Source of the DNA: Candidatus Brevundimonas colombiensis
Lineage (GTDB): Bacteria; Pseudomonadota; Alphaproteobacteria; Caulobacterales; Caulobacteraceae
Reading direction: 5' to 3'
DNA: 64,000 nucleotides
Assembly (NCBI GenBank): GCA_029202665.1
Contig: CP119326.1
Span: 124,001-188,000, forward strand
Notes under the pieces: model-generated
Seen by the model: only the letters and a program-made list of their open reading frames with translations
Database searches by the model: none
Told to the model about the DNA's origin: nothing
Shown here: piece after piece, positions 40,896 through 48,712 of the stretch
Layout: each line of letters begins with the position of its first letter
How positions within the stretch are numbered: the first letter of the stretch is position 1
Translations under genes and position numbers: made by a program

Positions 40896-41290
40896 CTAGA
40901 TCAACTCCACGCCCATCGCGGTGGCTTCGCCGCCGCCGATGCACAGGGCGGCCATGCCCTTGGTCTTGCCGTGGGCTTTCAGGGCCGACAACAGGGTGGT
41001 CAGGACGCGGGCGCCGGAGGCGCCCAGCGGGTGGCCCAGGGCGCAGGCCCCGCCGTTGACGTTGATCTTGTCGTGGGGGATGCCCAGTTCGCGCATGGCG
41101 ATCATCGGCACGATGGCGAAGGCCTCGTTGACCTCCCACAGATCGACGTCGTCGGCGCTCCAGCCCGCCCTCTTCAGCGCCTTCTGCAGGGCGAAGATCG
41201 GGGCGGTGGTGAACAGGTGCGGCTCTTGCGCGTGGGCGGACTGGGACACCACGCGAGCGACCGGCGTCAGGCCCAGCGCTTCCGCCGTTG
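40896..41290 (-). pseudogene. 3' fragment of acetyl-CoA acetyltransferase gene
   Basis: Encodes only the last 130 or so residues of a thiolase, from about EALGLTPVARVVSQ to GGGEATAMGVELI. The active-site His (GHPLGASG) and C-terminal Cys (CIGGGEATAMG) region are present, the nucleophile half is missing. By hand alignment it differs from 43544-43932 at about 17 of 389 positions (roughly 96% identical). Homology stops sharply at about 41290. A frame reaches 41363 but the added residues are not thiolase. Confidence 0.88.
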
Positions 41291-41390
41291 AAATGGCCGG
41301 ACCAGACGGTGCAGCCGATCCGAGCGGCGTTCGCGGCTTAGGGCGGTGGCGTCCACCGGCCAACGCAGGCGATGATGTCGAAACGGTATG

Positions 41391-42299
41391 TTAAGCGCGA
41401 TTACTTGGCTGAGCGACGGCGTTGAAACTGTCTTCGGATACGGCTGCTTCCAGCCAGGCGCGGAAAGCGCGCATTGCGCCGGTTTCCGCGCGGGACAACA
41501 GCCGCGTCAGCCAGTAGGAGCCCAGCGATATCTGCACGTCGAACGGTCGGACCAGCCGCTCGGTCATCAGATCGCGCGAGAACATGCCTGCCGGAGCGAG
41601 GGCGACGCCCGCGCCGGCTTCGGCGGCGGCGACCATGGTGGTGGAACTATCGAACACGGGGCCGTGCAGGGGCGGGGATGCCACGCCAGCCGCTTCGAAC
41701 CACCGTGGCCATTCGTCGGCGCGGTAGGACCGCAGCAGCGTCTCGCGCGTCAGGTCGGCGGGCCCGGCAAGACGAGCGGAAATCGCAGGCGCGCACAGAG
41801 GTGTCAGCGGCGCTTGAAGGATCGGATCGGCATGCGTGCCATGCCAGGCGCCGGCGCCGTAGCGGATCGCGAGGTCCAGGCCTTCGCCGGCGAGGTCGAC
41901 GCGATTGTTATTGGTCATCAGGCGCAGGTCGATATTCGGCAATGTGCGACGGAAATGGTCCATCCTCGGCAACAACCATCCTGCGGCGAAGGTCCCGACC
42001 ACGCCGACCGTCAACACCTCGCGTAACCGGCCGCCTGAATACCTATCCAGCGTCGCTCCCATCCTGTCGAATGTCTCTGCCAGCATCGGCGCGAGCGCCT
42101 GCCCCTCGGACGTCAGCGCCAGCCCGCGCGGCAGGCGGCGGAAGAGCCGGACGCCCAGCTTCGTCTCCAGCTGCGCCACCTGATGGCTGACTGCACCTTG
42201 ACTGACGCACAACTCGATGGCGGCACGTGTGAAGTTCAGATGTCGCGCCGACGCCTCAAAGGCGCGCATGGCATTAAGCGGGAGTTGGGCGCGATCCAT
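41391..42299 (-). CDS. AmpR-like LysR-family regulator
   Basis: A 302-residue LysR regulator strikingly similar to AmpR, the beta-lactamase regulator that senses muropeptides: LPLNAMRAFEASARHLNFTRAA at the HTH start, LRLMTNNNRVDLAGEGLDLAIRYGAGAWHGT in the effector domain and ISLGSYWLTRLLSRAETGAMRAFRAWL near the end. AmpR genes normally face ampC. Here the divergent gene is a lipoprotein esterase. Similar non-AmpC LysR relatives exist, so the muropeptide role is not certain. It lies inside the segment bracketed by the thiolase repeats. Confidence 0.88.
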   Translation of the reverse strand: MDRAQLPLNAMRAFEASARHLNFTRAAIELCVSQGAVSHQVAQLETKLGVRLFRRLPRGLALTSEGQALAPMLAETFDRMGATLDRYSGGRLREVLTVGVVGTFAAGWLLPRMDHFRRTLPNIDLRLMTNNNRVDLAGEGLDLAIRYGAGAWHGTHADPILQAPLTPLCAPAISARLAGPADLTRETLLRSYRADEWPRWFEAAGVASPPLHGPVFDSSTTMVAAAEAGAGVALAPAGMFSRDLMTERLVRPFDVQISLGSYWLTRLLSRAETGAMRAFRAWLEAAVSEDSFNAVAQPSNRA

Positions 42300-42485
42300 G
42301 CCTAGGTATTAGCTCCATTCATGCCTACGTCCAATTTTGACGATTTGTGAGCCGGATTCCGATCCATCAAGCTTTGTCTCACGCAGCACGGTTGAGACCA
42401 ACGATGCAACAATGTCGCCTCGCTGGTGGCCGGCTGATCAGCGCTCTGAATTTTTTGATTGTTTGACCTGACAGGAATTCAACAG
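42300..42485. promoter_or_regulatory. Divergent promoter region, LysR gene / esterase
   Basis: A 186-base AT-richer gap that must hold both promoters. The octamer CATGCCTA occurs twice (42298 and 42321 areas), 23 bases apart, as possible LysR-type half sites; I could not match the known AmpR operator. Motif assignment is tentative. Confidence 0.35.
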
Positions 42486-43541
42486 ATGCTCCAAAGCATC
42501 CAGACGGCCCCATCCTTTTTGCTGGCCCTTGCTTTTGCTGTGGCAGCCTGTGGGCAAGAGGGCGATATCCGCAAGACGACTGCGGATATCGAAACGACGA
42601 CCGGCGTCGAAGGTCCTACGGAGCGGACTGAGGTGCCCAAGGTGGAGCGGGAGGGTGTCTGGCAGCCGACCTCCGGCGGTACTCAAGTGCCGCTCTGGCC
42701 CGCAGATGCGCCCCTCGCGAAACCCGATACTGGCGACCAACCAGAAGCCACCGGCAACGGCTCGCCCACAGTCGGCGGCCGGATGTGGCACTGGGCCAGC
42801 TATGTCACCCGGCCGACCATGACGATCTATCGGCCAAAGGGGCGCAATACCGGAGCCGCAATGCTGGTTCTGCCTGGTGGCGGCTTCTACGCCGTGGCGA
42901 CGGACCTCGAAGGCACTGAAGTGTGCGACTGGGTCGTTCAGGAGGGCATGACCTGCGTCGTGTTGAAATACCGAACGCCACAAGTATGGCCACGGGAAAA
43001 CGGCCGACAGCGACGGCCGGACGTTCTGCTAGGTTTGGAAGACGCGCAGCGCGCGATGAGCCTTTTGCGCGAGCATGCCGCCACCTACGGCGTGGATCCT
43101 CACAAGATCGGAGTGATCGGGTTTTCCGCCGGCGCCTATCTCGTGACCAACATTAGCAATACCGACGAGCGCACCTATCGATTGATCGACGCGGCGGATC
43201 GACAGCCGTCGCGGCCCGATTTCGCGATCGTCGCTTATACGGCGCGAGTTTTAGACACCAGCAAGGGACGAAACGAACTTGAACTGGCGCCCTGGGTGAA
43301 GATCAGCCCTGACGCACCGCCGACGCTGATCATCCATGCCATGAACGACCCCGTCGATGACGTTCGCCAACCCATGGCCTATGCGCTGGCTCTGAATGAT
43401 GCCGGAGTGCCGGTCGACATGCGGCTTTATGCGAAAGGCGGCCACGCCTTTGGGATGCGGCCGACTGCCGATCCCGTCACCAGGGATTGGCCCGCACAGG
43501 TCACGAGTTGGTTGGAGAGCTTGGGGGTATTGCAGCCCTAA
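42486..43541 (+). CDS. Lipoprotein alpha/beta-hydrolase esterase
   Basis: A 351-residue esterase. The N-terminus FLLALAFAVAACGQEGD has a lipobox (AVAAC), so it is a lipoprotein. A hydrophilic linker precedes the hydrolase domain: oxyanion VLPGGGFYA, nucleophile elbow GFSAGAY, Asp in HAMNDPVDDV and His in GGHAFGM. It resembles acetyl-xylan-esterase-like enzymes and the esterase at 10481. ATG 42486 has AGGA upstream. Divergent from the AmpR-like gene, so it is the best candidate target of that regulator. It overlaps the convergent thiolase gene by four bases. Confidence 0.85.
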   Translation: MLQSIQTAPSFLLALAFAVAACGQEGDIRKTTADIETTTGVEGPTERTEVPKVEREGVWQPTSGGTQVPLWPADAPLAKPDTGDQPEATGNGSPTVGGRMWHWASYVTRPTMTIYRPKGRNTGAAMLVLPGGGFYAVATDLEGTEVCDWVVQEGMTCVVLKYRTPQVWPRENGRQRRPDVLLGLEDAQRAMSLLREHAATYGVDPHKIGVIGFSAGAYLVTNISNTDERTYRLIDAADRQPSRPDFAIVAYTARVLDTSKGRNELELAPWVKISPDAPPTLIIHAMNDPVDDVRQPMAYALALNDAGVPVDMRLYAKGGHAFGMRPTADPVTRDWPAQVTSWLESLGVLQP

Positions 43542-44725
43542 ACCAACTCCACGCCCATCGCGGTGGCTTCGCCGCCGCCGATGCACAGGGCGGCCATGCC
43601 CTTGGTCTTGCCGTGGGCTTTCAGGGCCGACAGCAGGGTGGTCAGGACGCGGGCGCCGGAGGCGCCCAGCGGGTGGCCCAGGGCGCAGGCGCCGCCGTTG
43701 ACGTTCATCCGGTCGTGGGGGATGCCCAGTTCCTGCATGGCGATCATCGGCACGATGGCGAAGGCCTCGTTGACCTCCCACAGATCGACGTCGTCGGCGC
43801 TCCAGCCCGCCTTCTTCAGCGCCTTTTGCAAGGCGAAGACCGGGGCGGTGGTGAACAGGTGCGGCTCGTGCGCATGGGCGGCCTGGGACACCACGCGGGC
43901 GACCGGCGTCAGGCCCAGCGCTTCGGCCGTCGACTGACGCATCATGACCAGGGCGGCGGCGCCGTCCGAGATCGAGGCGGCCGAGGCGGCGGTGATCGTG
44001 CCGTCGGCGCCGAAGGCGGGGCGCAGGTTGGGGATCTTGGACGGGTCGGACTTGGTCGGCTGTTCGTCGCGGTCCACCGTCACCGCCCCTTTGCGGGTCT
44101 TGACCTCGACCGGGGTGATTTCAGCGGCGAAATCGCCCGAATCCTGGGCGCGCTTGGCGCGGCTGGCGCTTTCGATGGCGTAGGCGTCCTGCTGTTCGCG
44201 CGTGAACTGATAGGCCTTGGCCGTGTCCTCGGCGAACTGGCCCATCAGCTTGCCGGGGGTGTAGGCGTCCTCCAGCCCGTCCAGATACAGGCTGTCGGAA
44301 ATGACGTCGTGACCGATGCGGGCGCCGCCCCGGTGCTTCTGCATCAGATAGGGGGCGTTGGTCATGGACTCCATGCCGCCCGCCACGATCACATCGGCCG
44401 AACCGGCGGCCAGCGCATCGTGCGCCATCATCGCCGCCTGCATGCCCGATCCGCACATCTTGTTGATGGTCGTCGCCTCGGTCGAGACGGGAAGCCCCGC
44501 CCCCATGCCCGCCTGACGCGCGGGCGCCTGGCCGAGACCCGCGGGCAGGACGCAGCCCATGATGATCTGCTCGACCTTGGCGGCGTCCAGACCCGCCCGC
44601 TCCAGCGCCGCCTTCACCGCTACGGCGCCCAGGTCGGTGGATTTGGCGTCCGACAGCGCGCCCTGGAAACCGCCCATCGGGGTTCTGGCGTAGGAGACGA
44701 TGACGACGGGATCGGCGGACGACAT
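43538..44725 (-). CDS. Acetyl-CoA C-acetyltransferase (thiolase)
   Basis: A 395-residue biosynthetic-type thiolase that condenses two acetyl-CoA to acetoacetyl-CoA or does the reverse. All catalytic residues are present: Cys91 (NKMCGSGMQAAM), His351 (ALGHPLGASGARV) and Cys381 (CIGGGEATAMG). It could serve polyhydroxybutyrate synthesis (PhaA) or acetoacetate degradation (AtoB); no phaB/phaC neighbours help decide. Its 3' third is duplicated as a fragment at 40896. Confidence 0.95.
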   Translation of the reverse strand: MSSADPVVIVSYARTPMGGFQGALSDAKSTDLGAVAVKAALERAGLDAAKVEQIIMGCVLPAGLGQAPARQAGMGAGLPVSTEATTINKMCGSGMQAAMMAHDALAAGSADVIVAGGMESMTNAPYLMQKHRGGARIGHDVISDSLYLDGLEDAYTPGKLMGQFAEDTAKAYQFTREQQDAYAIESASRAKRAQDSGDFAAEITPVEVKTRKGAVTVDRDEQPTKSDPSKIPNLRPAFGADGTITAASAASISDGAAALVMMRQSTAEALGLTPVARVVSQAAHAHEPHLFTTAPVFALQKALKKAGWSADDVDLWEVNEAFAIVPMIAMQELGIPHDRMNVNGGACALGHPLGASGARVLTTLLSALKAHGKTKGMAALCIGGGEATAMGVELV

Positions 44726-44770
44726 AATGGTTTCCTCTCGTTTGCGGCGACAGATAGCGATCCGTCGGGA

Positions 44771-45736
44771 TCAGGAGAAGTGCAGTCGCCGATACTTGCC
44801 CCGGAAATAAAGCAGCGGATCGCGGCGCGGCTCGAACCGGGCGCGGGTGACGCGGCCGATGAAGACCAGATGGTCGCCGGCCTCCACGATCCGATCCGTG
44901 GCGCATTCGAAACTGGCCAGGGCGCCGGATAATATGGGCGCGCCGGTGTCCCAGGTCTCCCACGCCACGTCCTGGAACCGATCGCCCGCGCGGGCGAAGA
45001 CGCCCGACGTCGGCTGCTGACCGATGTGCAGGACATTGATGGCGAAATGCGCCGCCTGGCGAAACCGCTCCACATTGGTCGACGACCGCGCCAGGCAGAA
45101 CAGGATCAGCGGCGGGTCCAGCGACACCGAGGAGAAGGAGTTGGCGGTCAGGCCGATGGGCTGGCCCGCCTCGTCCAGGGTGGTGACCACTGTCACCCCC
45201 GTCGCGAAACAGCCCAGGGCGTCGCGCAGGGTGCGCGGGTCGGACCCGGCGTGATAATGCAGCGCCTCACGCGGGGCGCAGCGTTCCAGAAAGCCGAGCA
45301 CGAGGGCGTTCTCCGCCTCGGTCGGGTCGGCGCCGTCTTCGCGCGCCACGATCTGGATCGGCAGATCCAGCGCCGCCGGCGCCAAAGGCGGCTGGAACGC
45401 CGCGTCGGACGTCGAAATCATAAGGCAGCTGGCCAGGGGCGCGCCCGTGACCTGCAGCGCCGGGATCACGGCCGGCAAACCCGCCTCGGCGCAGATCAGG
45501 GCGGGCCGCGACGGCAGGTCGGTCAGCAGCCGTCGGAGTTCGCCCGTCGGATCGTCCGCCGTATCGAAGGCGGAAGCGATCAGGACGTGACGACCGGCCT
45601 CCATCAGCGCGCGCACCGACCGCCGCCAGTCGTCGAACAGGTCATAGGGCCGGCCGATCAACAGCACGATCGGGTCTTCGGGATCGCCCCAGCTTTCGAC
45701 ATCCTGGCCCCCGATGCGGGGCGGCGATTGGGTCAT
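44771..45736 (-). CDS. Flavin reductase domain fused to degenerate alpha/beta-hydrolase-like domain
   Basis: A 321-residue two-domain protein. The C-terminal half (about residues 165-321) is a flavin-reductase-like FMN split barrel: LRDALGCFATGVTVVTT, GLTANSFSSVSLDPPLILFCL, HFAINVL and GDHLVFIGRV. The N-terminal 150 residues read like an alpha/beta-hydrolase core (IVLLIGRPYDLFDDWRRSV), but the nucleophile elbow position reads ICAEAGLPA, with no Ser. Such a domain may bind a flavin monooxygenase partner or ligand. It probably supplies reduced flavin to an unlinked monooxygenase. Located 45 bases upstream of the thiolase gene, same strand. Confidence 0.82.
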   Translation of the reverse strand: MTQSPPRIGGQDVESWGDPEDPIVLLIGRPYDLFDDWRRSVRALMEAGRHVLIASAFDTADDPTGELRRLLTDLPSRPALICAEAGLPAVIPALQVTGAPLASCLMISTSDAAFQPPLAPAALDLPIQIVAREDGADPTEAENALVLGFLERCAPREALHYHAGSDPRTLRDALGCFATGVTVVTTLDEAGQPIGLTANSFSSVSLDPPLILFCLARSSTNVERFRQAAHFAINVLHIGQQPTSGVFARAGDRFQDVAWETWDTGAPILSGALASFECATDRIVEAGDHLVFIGRVTRARFEPRRDPLLYFRGKYRRLHFS

Positions 45737-45884
45737 GGCGTCAGAACGGTCCGATCACGGGATATCGGCCTCTCATAGGGGAAAGGGGCCGGTGGATGCT
45801 AGCCGACCCTGGCCGCGTCGTGGCAACCAAGCGGGGTGATCGTCGTTATTTCGGCGACAGACAAAACCACGAAGGCTCCAAACC

Positions 45885-46811
45885 ATGATCTCCACCCGCA
45901 TCGCCCCGACCCGCGTGGCCCCGACCCGCGTCGCCTCGATCCGTATCGCCCTGGCGGGCGCCACGGCCCTTGCGCTGACGCTGACCGCCGGGGCCGCATC
46001 GGCTCAGAATCAGGCGCCGACCAACCAGGACCGCCTCGGCGCGGTCGTCGGCGCCCTGTTCGGCGATCGGTTGGGCCTGTCGGCCATGGACCAGGCCTGG
46101 CTGCGCGGCGGTCGCCCCCTGCGCGATGGCCAGACCCAGTTCACCGGCCGCGTCGACGCCGGGGTGCGCGCCGGAACCGTGTCCGCCTCGGCCGCCACGC
46201 GGTTGAGGGCCGACTATACGGCTCTGGTCGATCTGGAGAACCGCTACGCCGCCGACGGAATTTCGGCCCAGGAACGCGCCGATCTGAACGCCCGCTACAC
46301 CGCCCTGACCCAGACGCTGGAGTCAGGCGCTTCTGGCTATGGCGACGCCAATACGGTCGCGGAAGGCCGCGCCGCCTTCGATGCGCGGGTGGACGCCGCG
46401 GTTTCCGCGCGCCGCATCACCCGCACCGAGGCCACGCGCCTGAAGGCCGACTATCAGGCCGTGATTCAGATCGAGAACCGCTACAAGGCCGACGGTTCGA
46501 TCAATGCCACCGAGCGGGCCGATCTGGATGCCCGTCTGGATGCGCTGGACCTGCGCGTCGGCGACGGTCCGGCCGGTCAGACGCCGACCACCGTCCTGCC
46601 CGCCCGCACCCGTCTGGCCAATCTGGAAACCAGCGTGACGACGGCGGAGCGCTCGGGCGCCGTGACCCGCGCGGACGCGGCCGACATCCGCGTGGAGCTG
46701 GGCGACCTGACGCGGCTGGAGGCCGCCTATAGCCGCACCACCCCCTCGTCCGACGACACGGCCTATCTGACGCGACGGATCGGCGAGCTGGAAAGCCGCG
46801 CTCGCCGCTGA
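45885..46811 (+). CDS. Exported helical repeat protein, unknown function
   Basis: A 308-residue exported protein: signal peptide after an odd N-terminal repeat (IAPTRVAPTRVASIRIA), cleavage near AASAQNQ. The mature part holds three related units of about 70 residues: FTGRVDAGVRAGTVSASAAT...ENRYAADGISAQERADLNAR; FDARVDAAVSARRITRTEAT...ENRYKADGSINATERADLDAR; and a divergent third, TRLANLETSVTTAERSGAVT. The pattern (helix, D/E-rich loop ADG-I-xxxERADL) resembles EF-hand-like spacing but lacks a clear DxDxDG loop. I do not recognise the family. Confidence 0.8.
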   Translation: MISTRIAPTRVAPTRVASIRIALAGATALALTLTAGAASAQNQAPTNQDRLGAVVGALFGDRLGLSAMDQAWLRGGRPLRDGQTQFTGRVDAGVRAGTVSASAATRLRADYTALVDLENRYAADGISAQERADLNARYTALTQTLESGASGYGDANTVAEGRAAFDARVDAAVSARRITRTEATRLKADYQAVIQIENRYKADGSINATERADLDARLDALDLRVGDGPAGQTPTTVLPARTRLANLETSVTTAERSGAVTRADAADIRVELGDLTRLEAAYSRTTPSSDDTAYLTRRIGELESRARR

Positions 46812-46824
46812 TCCCAGCCTCCCC

Positions 46825-46848
46825 CCCAGGCCGGATGACCGGCCTGGG
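46825..46848. terminator. 10-bp hairpin between convergent genes
   Basis: CCCAGGCCGG (46825-46834) and CCGGCCTGGG (46839-46848) with loop ATGA form a perfect stem-loop just after the exported repeat protein gene and before the convergent epimerase gene. Confidence 0.65.
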
Positions 46849-46868
46849 ACGGCCTGGCCGCCGCGTGA

Positions 46869-47732
46869 TCAGACGGCTTCGGCCCGGACCTGCATTGTCA
46901 GGGACAGGGTCTGTCCCGGCGCCAGGGCGATCAGGCCGTGATCCTCGCCCTCCGGGGCGTTGTGAGCGTCGGGGCGATGGGTGACGGGTTCGACGCACAC
47001 GAACTCCGCGCCCAGCGGGCGATACACCTGAACCCAACGCGCGTTGGCGTCGGACGACAGTGTGACGCGCTGACCGGCGCCGTTCAAGACAGCCGCGCCG
47101 TCCCACCCCGCATAGGCATGGTCCACAAAGGGCGCGGCGTTCAGCGCCAGACCTTGGGACCAGTCGGCGATCACGGCGGGTTGAGCCAGGCGGTCGGGGA
47201 TTTCCCTGTCGTCGGTCGCCCAGACGCCGGTTGCGTTCAGCTTCAGGACCCCGTCGGCCGGACGGTGGAAATAGGGGTGCAGCCCAAGCCCGGCCGCCAT
47301 GGCCGCATCGCCGGTGTTTGTCACGGACAAGCTGATCCTCAAACCGTCCTCAGCCAGCGAAACCTGCTGAACCGCGCGCCACGGCCAGGGCCAGCCGTCA
47401 GGATCGCCCGGCCAGTCCAGCGTCATTTCGACCTCTTCTGGCGTCTGGCGCGTCACCGTCCACGGCAGAAGCCACCCGTCGCCATGCAGGGCGTGCGGCG
47501 CGAAACGATCCAGCGGCGTCAGCCGCACGGACCGACCGCCGAAGTGGAAACGACCGTCCGCGATCCGGTTGGCATAGGGAACCAGGGGAAAACAGGCCGT
47601 CTCCAGAATGTCGGTCGCGTCTTCGGGCGTCGGGCGAAAGACCGGGCGCCCTCGCCAATCCAGGGTGAGCATCGCCCCACCCCGCTCCGGCGCCAGGGTC
47701 GCGCGCCAGTCGCCGGCGGCCAAGGCGATCAC
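46869..47732 (-). CDS. Aldose 1-epimerase (mutarotase)
   Basis: A 287-residue galactose-mutarotase-fold protein. PYANRIADGRFHFGG, HALHGDGW (substrate His), GLGLHPYF (catalytic His) and FVCVEPVTH (catalytic Glu) are visible. It interconverts anomers of an aldose such as galactose so that the dehydrogenase gets the right one. It overlaps the lactonase gene by 4 bases and ends the leftward sugar-acid operon. Confidence 0.92.
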   Translation of the reverse strand: MIALAAGDWRATLAPERGGAMLTLDWRGRPVFRPTPEDATDILETACFPLVPYANRIADGRFHFGGRSVRLTPLDRFAPHALHGDGWLLPWTVTRQTPEEVEMTLDWPGDPDGWPWPWRAVQQVSLAEDGLRISLSVTNTGDAAMAAGLGLHPYFHRPADGVLKLNATGVWATDDREIPDRLAQPAVIADWSQGLALNAAPFVDHAYAGWDGAAVLNGAGQRVTLSSDANARWVQVYRPLGAEFVCVEPVTHRPDAHNAPEGEDHGLIALAPGQTLSLTMQVRAEAV

Positions 47733-48583
47733 AGGCGTATCCGGCTCTGCGGCAATCCGGGCGTCTCGACGCGGATGCGATAAAGCCCGCCCAGGGTCGG
47801 CTGCGCGGCGCGCTTGTCCGCATTCCCCAGCCAGGCCGTGGTCATGTAGAGATCGCGCAGGTCCGCCCCCCCGAAGGCCGCCTTGGTCACGGTCTGAACC
47901 GGGGTCTCGATCTTTGTCAGCGGCGCGCCGTCGGGCGCAAAACGCGCCACGCCCCAGCCGTTGAACAGGCCGACGTGAAGCACGCCGTCGGCGTCCATGC
48001 TGGGACCGTCGGCATAGCCGCCCTCCGTCACCGCGAAGACGCGTCGGTTGGACAGCGCGCCGTCCAGATGATCGAAGGCCAGGACCGTCTTCTTCAGCGT
48101 GTCGTGGTGATAGAGGGTGCGGCCGTCGGGGCTGAGGCAGGGGCCGTTGGTGACGCCATAGCCGTCGTCATGGCGGGTCAGATCGCCCCGGAACCAGCGA
48201 TACAGGGCGCCGGTCTCGACCTGTTCGCTGTCGTCCATCGAGCCGAACCACAACGACCCGTCCGGCGCCACGAAGCCGTCGTTAAGACGGTTCTGCGGCC
48301 GGTCTTGCTCGACCGGATGAAAGCACGAGAAATCTCCCTCGTCGGGATGGAAGCGATAGAGCCCGCCCCTCACCCCGCAGACCAGCGACCCGTCCTCGGC
48401 CGGCAGGGCGAACCCGATCTGGTCGGGCGCGTCCCACGAACGCTTCTCGGCCGTCGCTGGCGTATAGCGATGCAGTTTCCGCCCCTTGATATCGACGAAC
48501 CACACGGCCTGACGCGCCTCGTCCCACACCGGCCCTTCGCCCAGTTCCGCCTGAATGTCCCAGATGAGTTCAGGCGTGTTCAT
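47729..48583 (-). CDS. SMP-30/gluconolactonase-family sugar lactonase
   Basis: A 284-residue six-bladed propeller lactonase that hydrolyses an aldonolactone to the sugar acid. Metal and catalytic residues: Glu in LGEGPVWD, Asn in NRLNDGFVAPDG, Asn in GVTNGPCLSPD and Asp in YADGPSMDADG. In the pathway it sits between the SDR sugar dehydrogenase and the IlvD-type dehydratase. Galactonolactonase is the best fit given dgoK/dgoA nearby; xylono- or arabinolactonase are possible. Confidence 0.9.
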   Translation of the reverse strand: MNTPELIWDIQAELGEGPVWDEARQAVWFVDIKGRKLHRYTPATAEKRSWDAPDQIGFALPAEDGSLVCGVRGGLYRFHPDEGDFSCFHPVEQDRPQNRLNDGFVAPDGSLWFGSMDDSEQVETGALYRWFRGDLTRHDDGYGVTNGPCLSPDGRTLYHHDTLKKTVLAFDHLDGALSNRRVFAVTEGGYADGPSMDADGVLHVGLFNGWGVARFAPDGAPLTKIETPVQTVTKAAFGGADLRDLYMTTAWLGNADKRAAQPTLGGLYRIRVETPGLPQSRIRL

Positions 48584-48586
48584 GGG

Positions 48587-48712
48587 TCAGCTCGCGCAAT
48601 AGGAGGTCTTGATCTGGGTATAGAATTCCACGGCCGCGAATCCCTGCTCCCGCGCGCCATAGGACGACCTCTTAGCCCCCCCGAACGGGACGTGATAGTC
48701 GACGCGCGCTTG
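48587..48712 (-). pseudogene. C-terminal stump of aldehyde dehydrogenase gene
   Basis: Between the dehydratase and lactonase genes, the minus strand encodes only about 41 codons that read VDYHVPFGGAKRSSYGAREQ, then GFAAVEFYTQIKTSYCAS and a stop. This is the ending of a 2-oxoglutarate-semialdehyde (KGSADH-type) aldehyde dehydrogenase, whose normal ending resembles VDYHVPFGGRKGSSYG. Everything upstream is gone and the dehydratase stop codon abuts it. It suggests an ancestral Weimberg-type operon whose last enzyme was deleted. Confidence 0.82.

Noticed and set aside
45885..46811. EF-hand calcium-binding protein
   Set aside because: The spacing is suggestive but the canonical DxDxDG loop is absent from all three repeats, so I left the function open.
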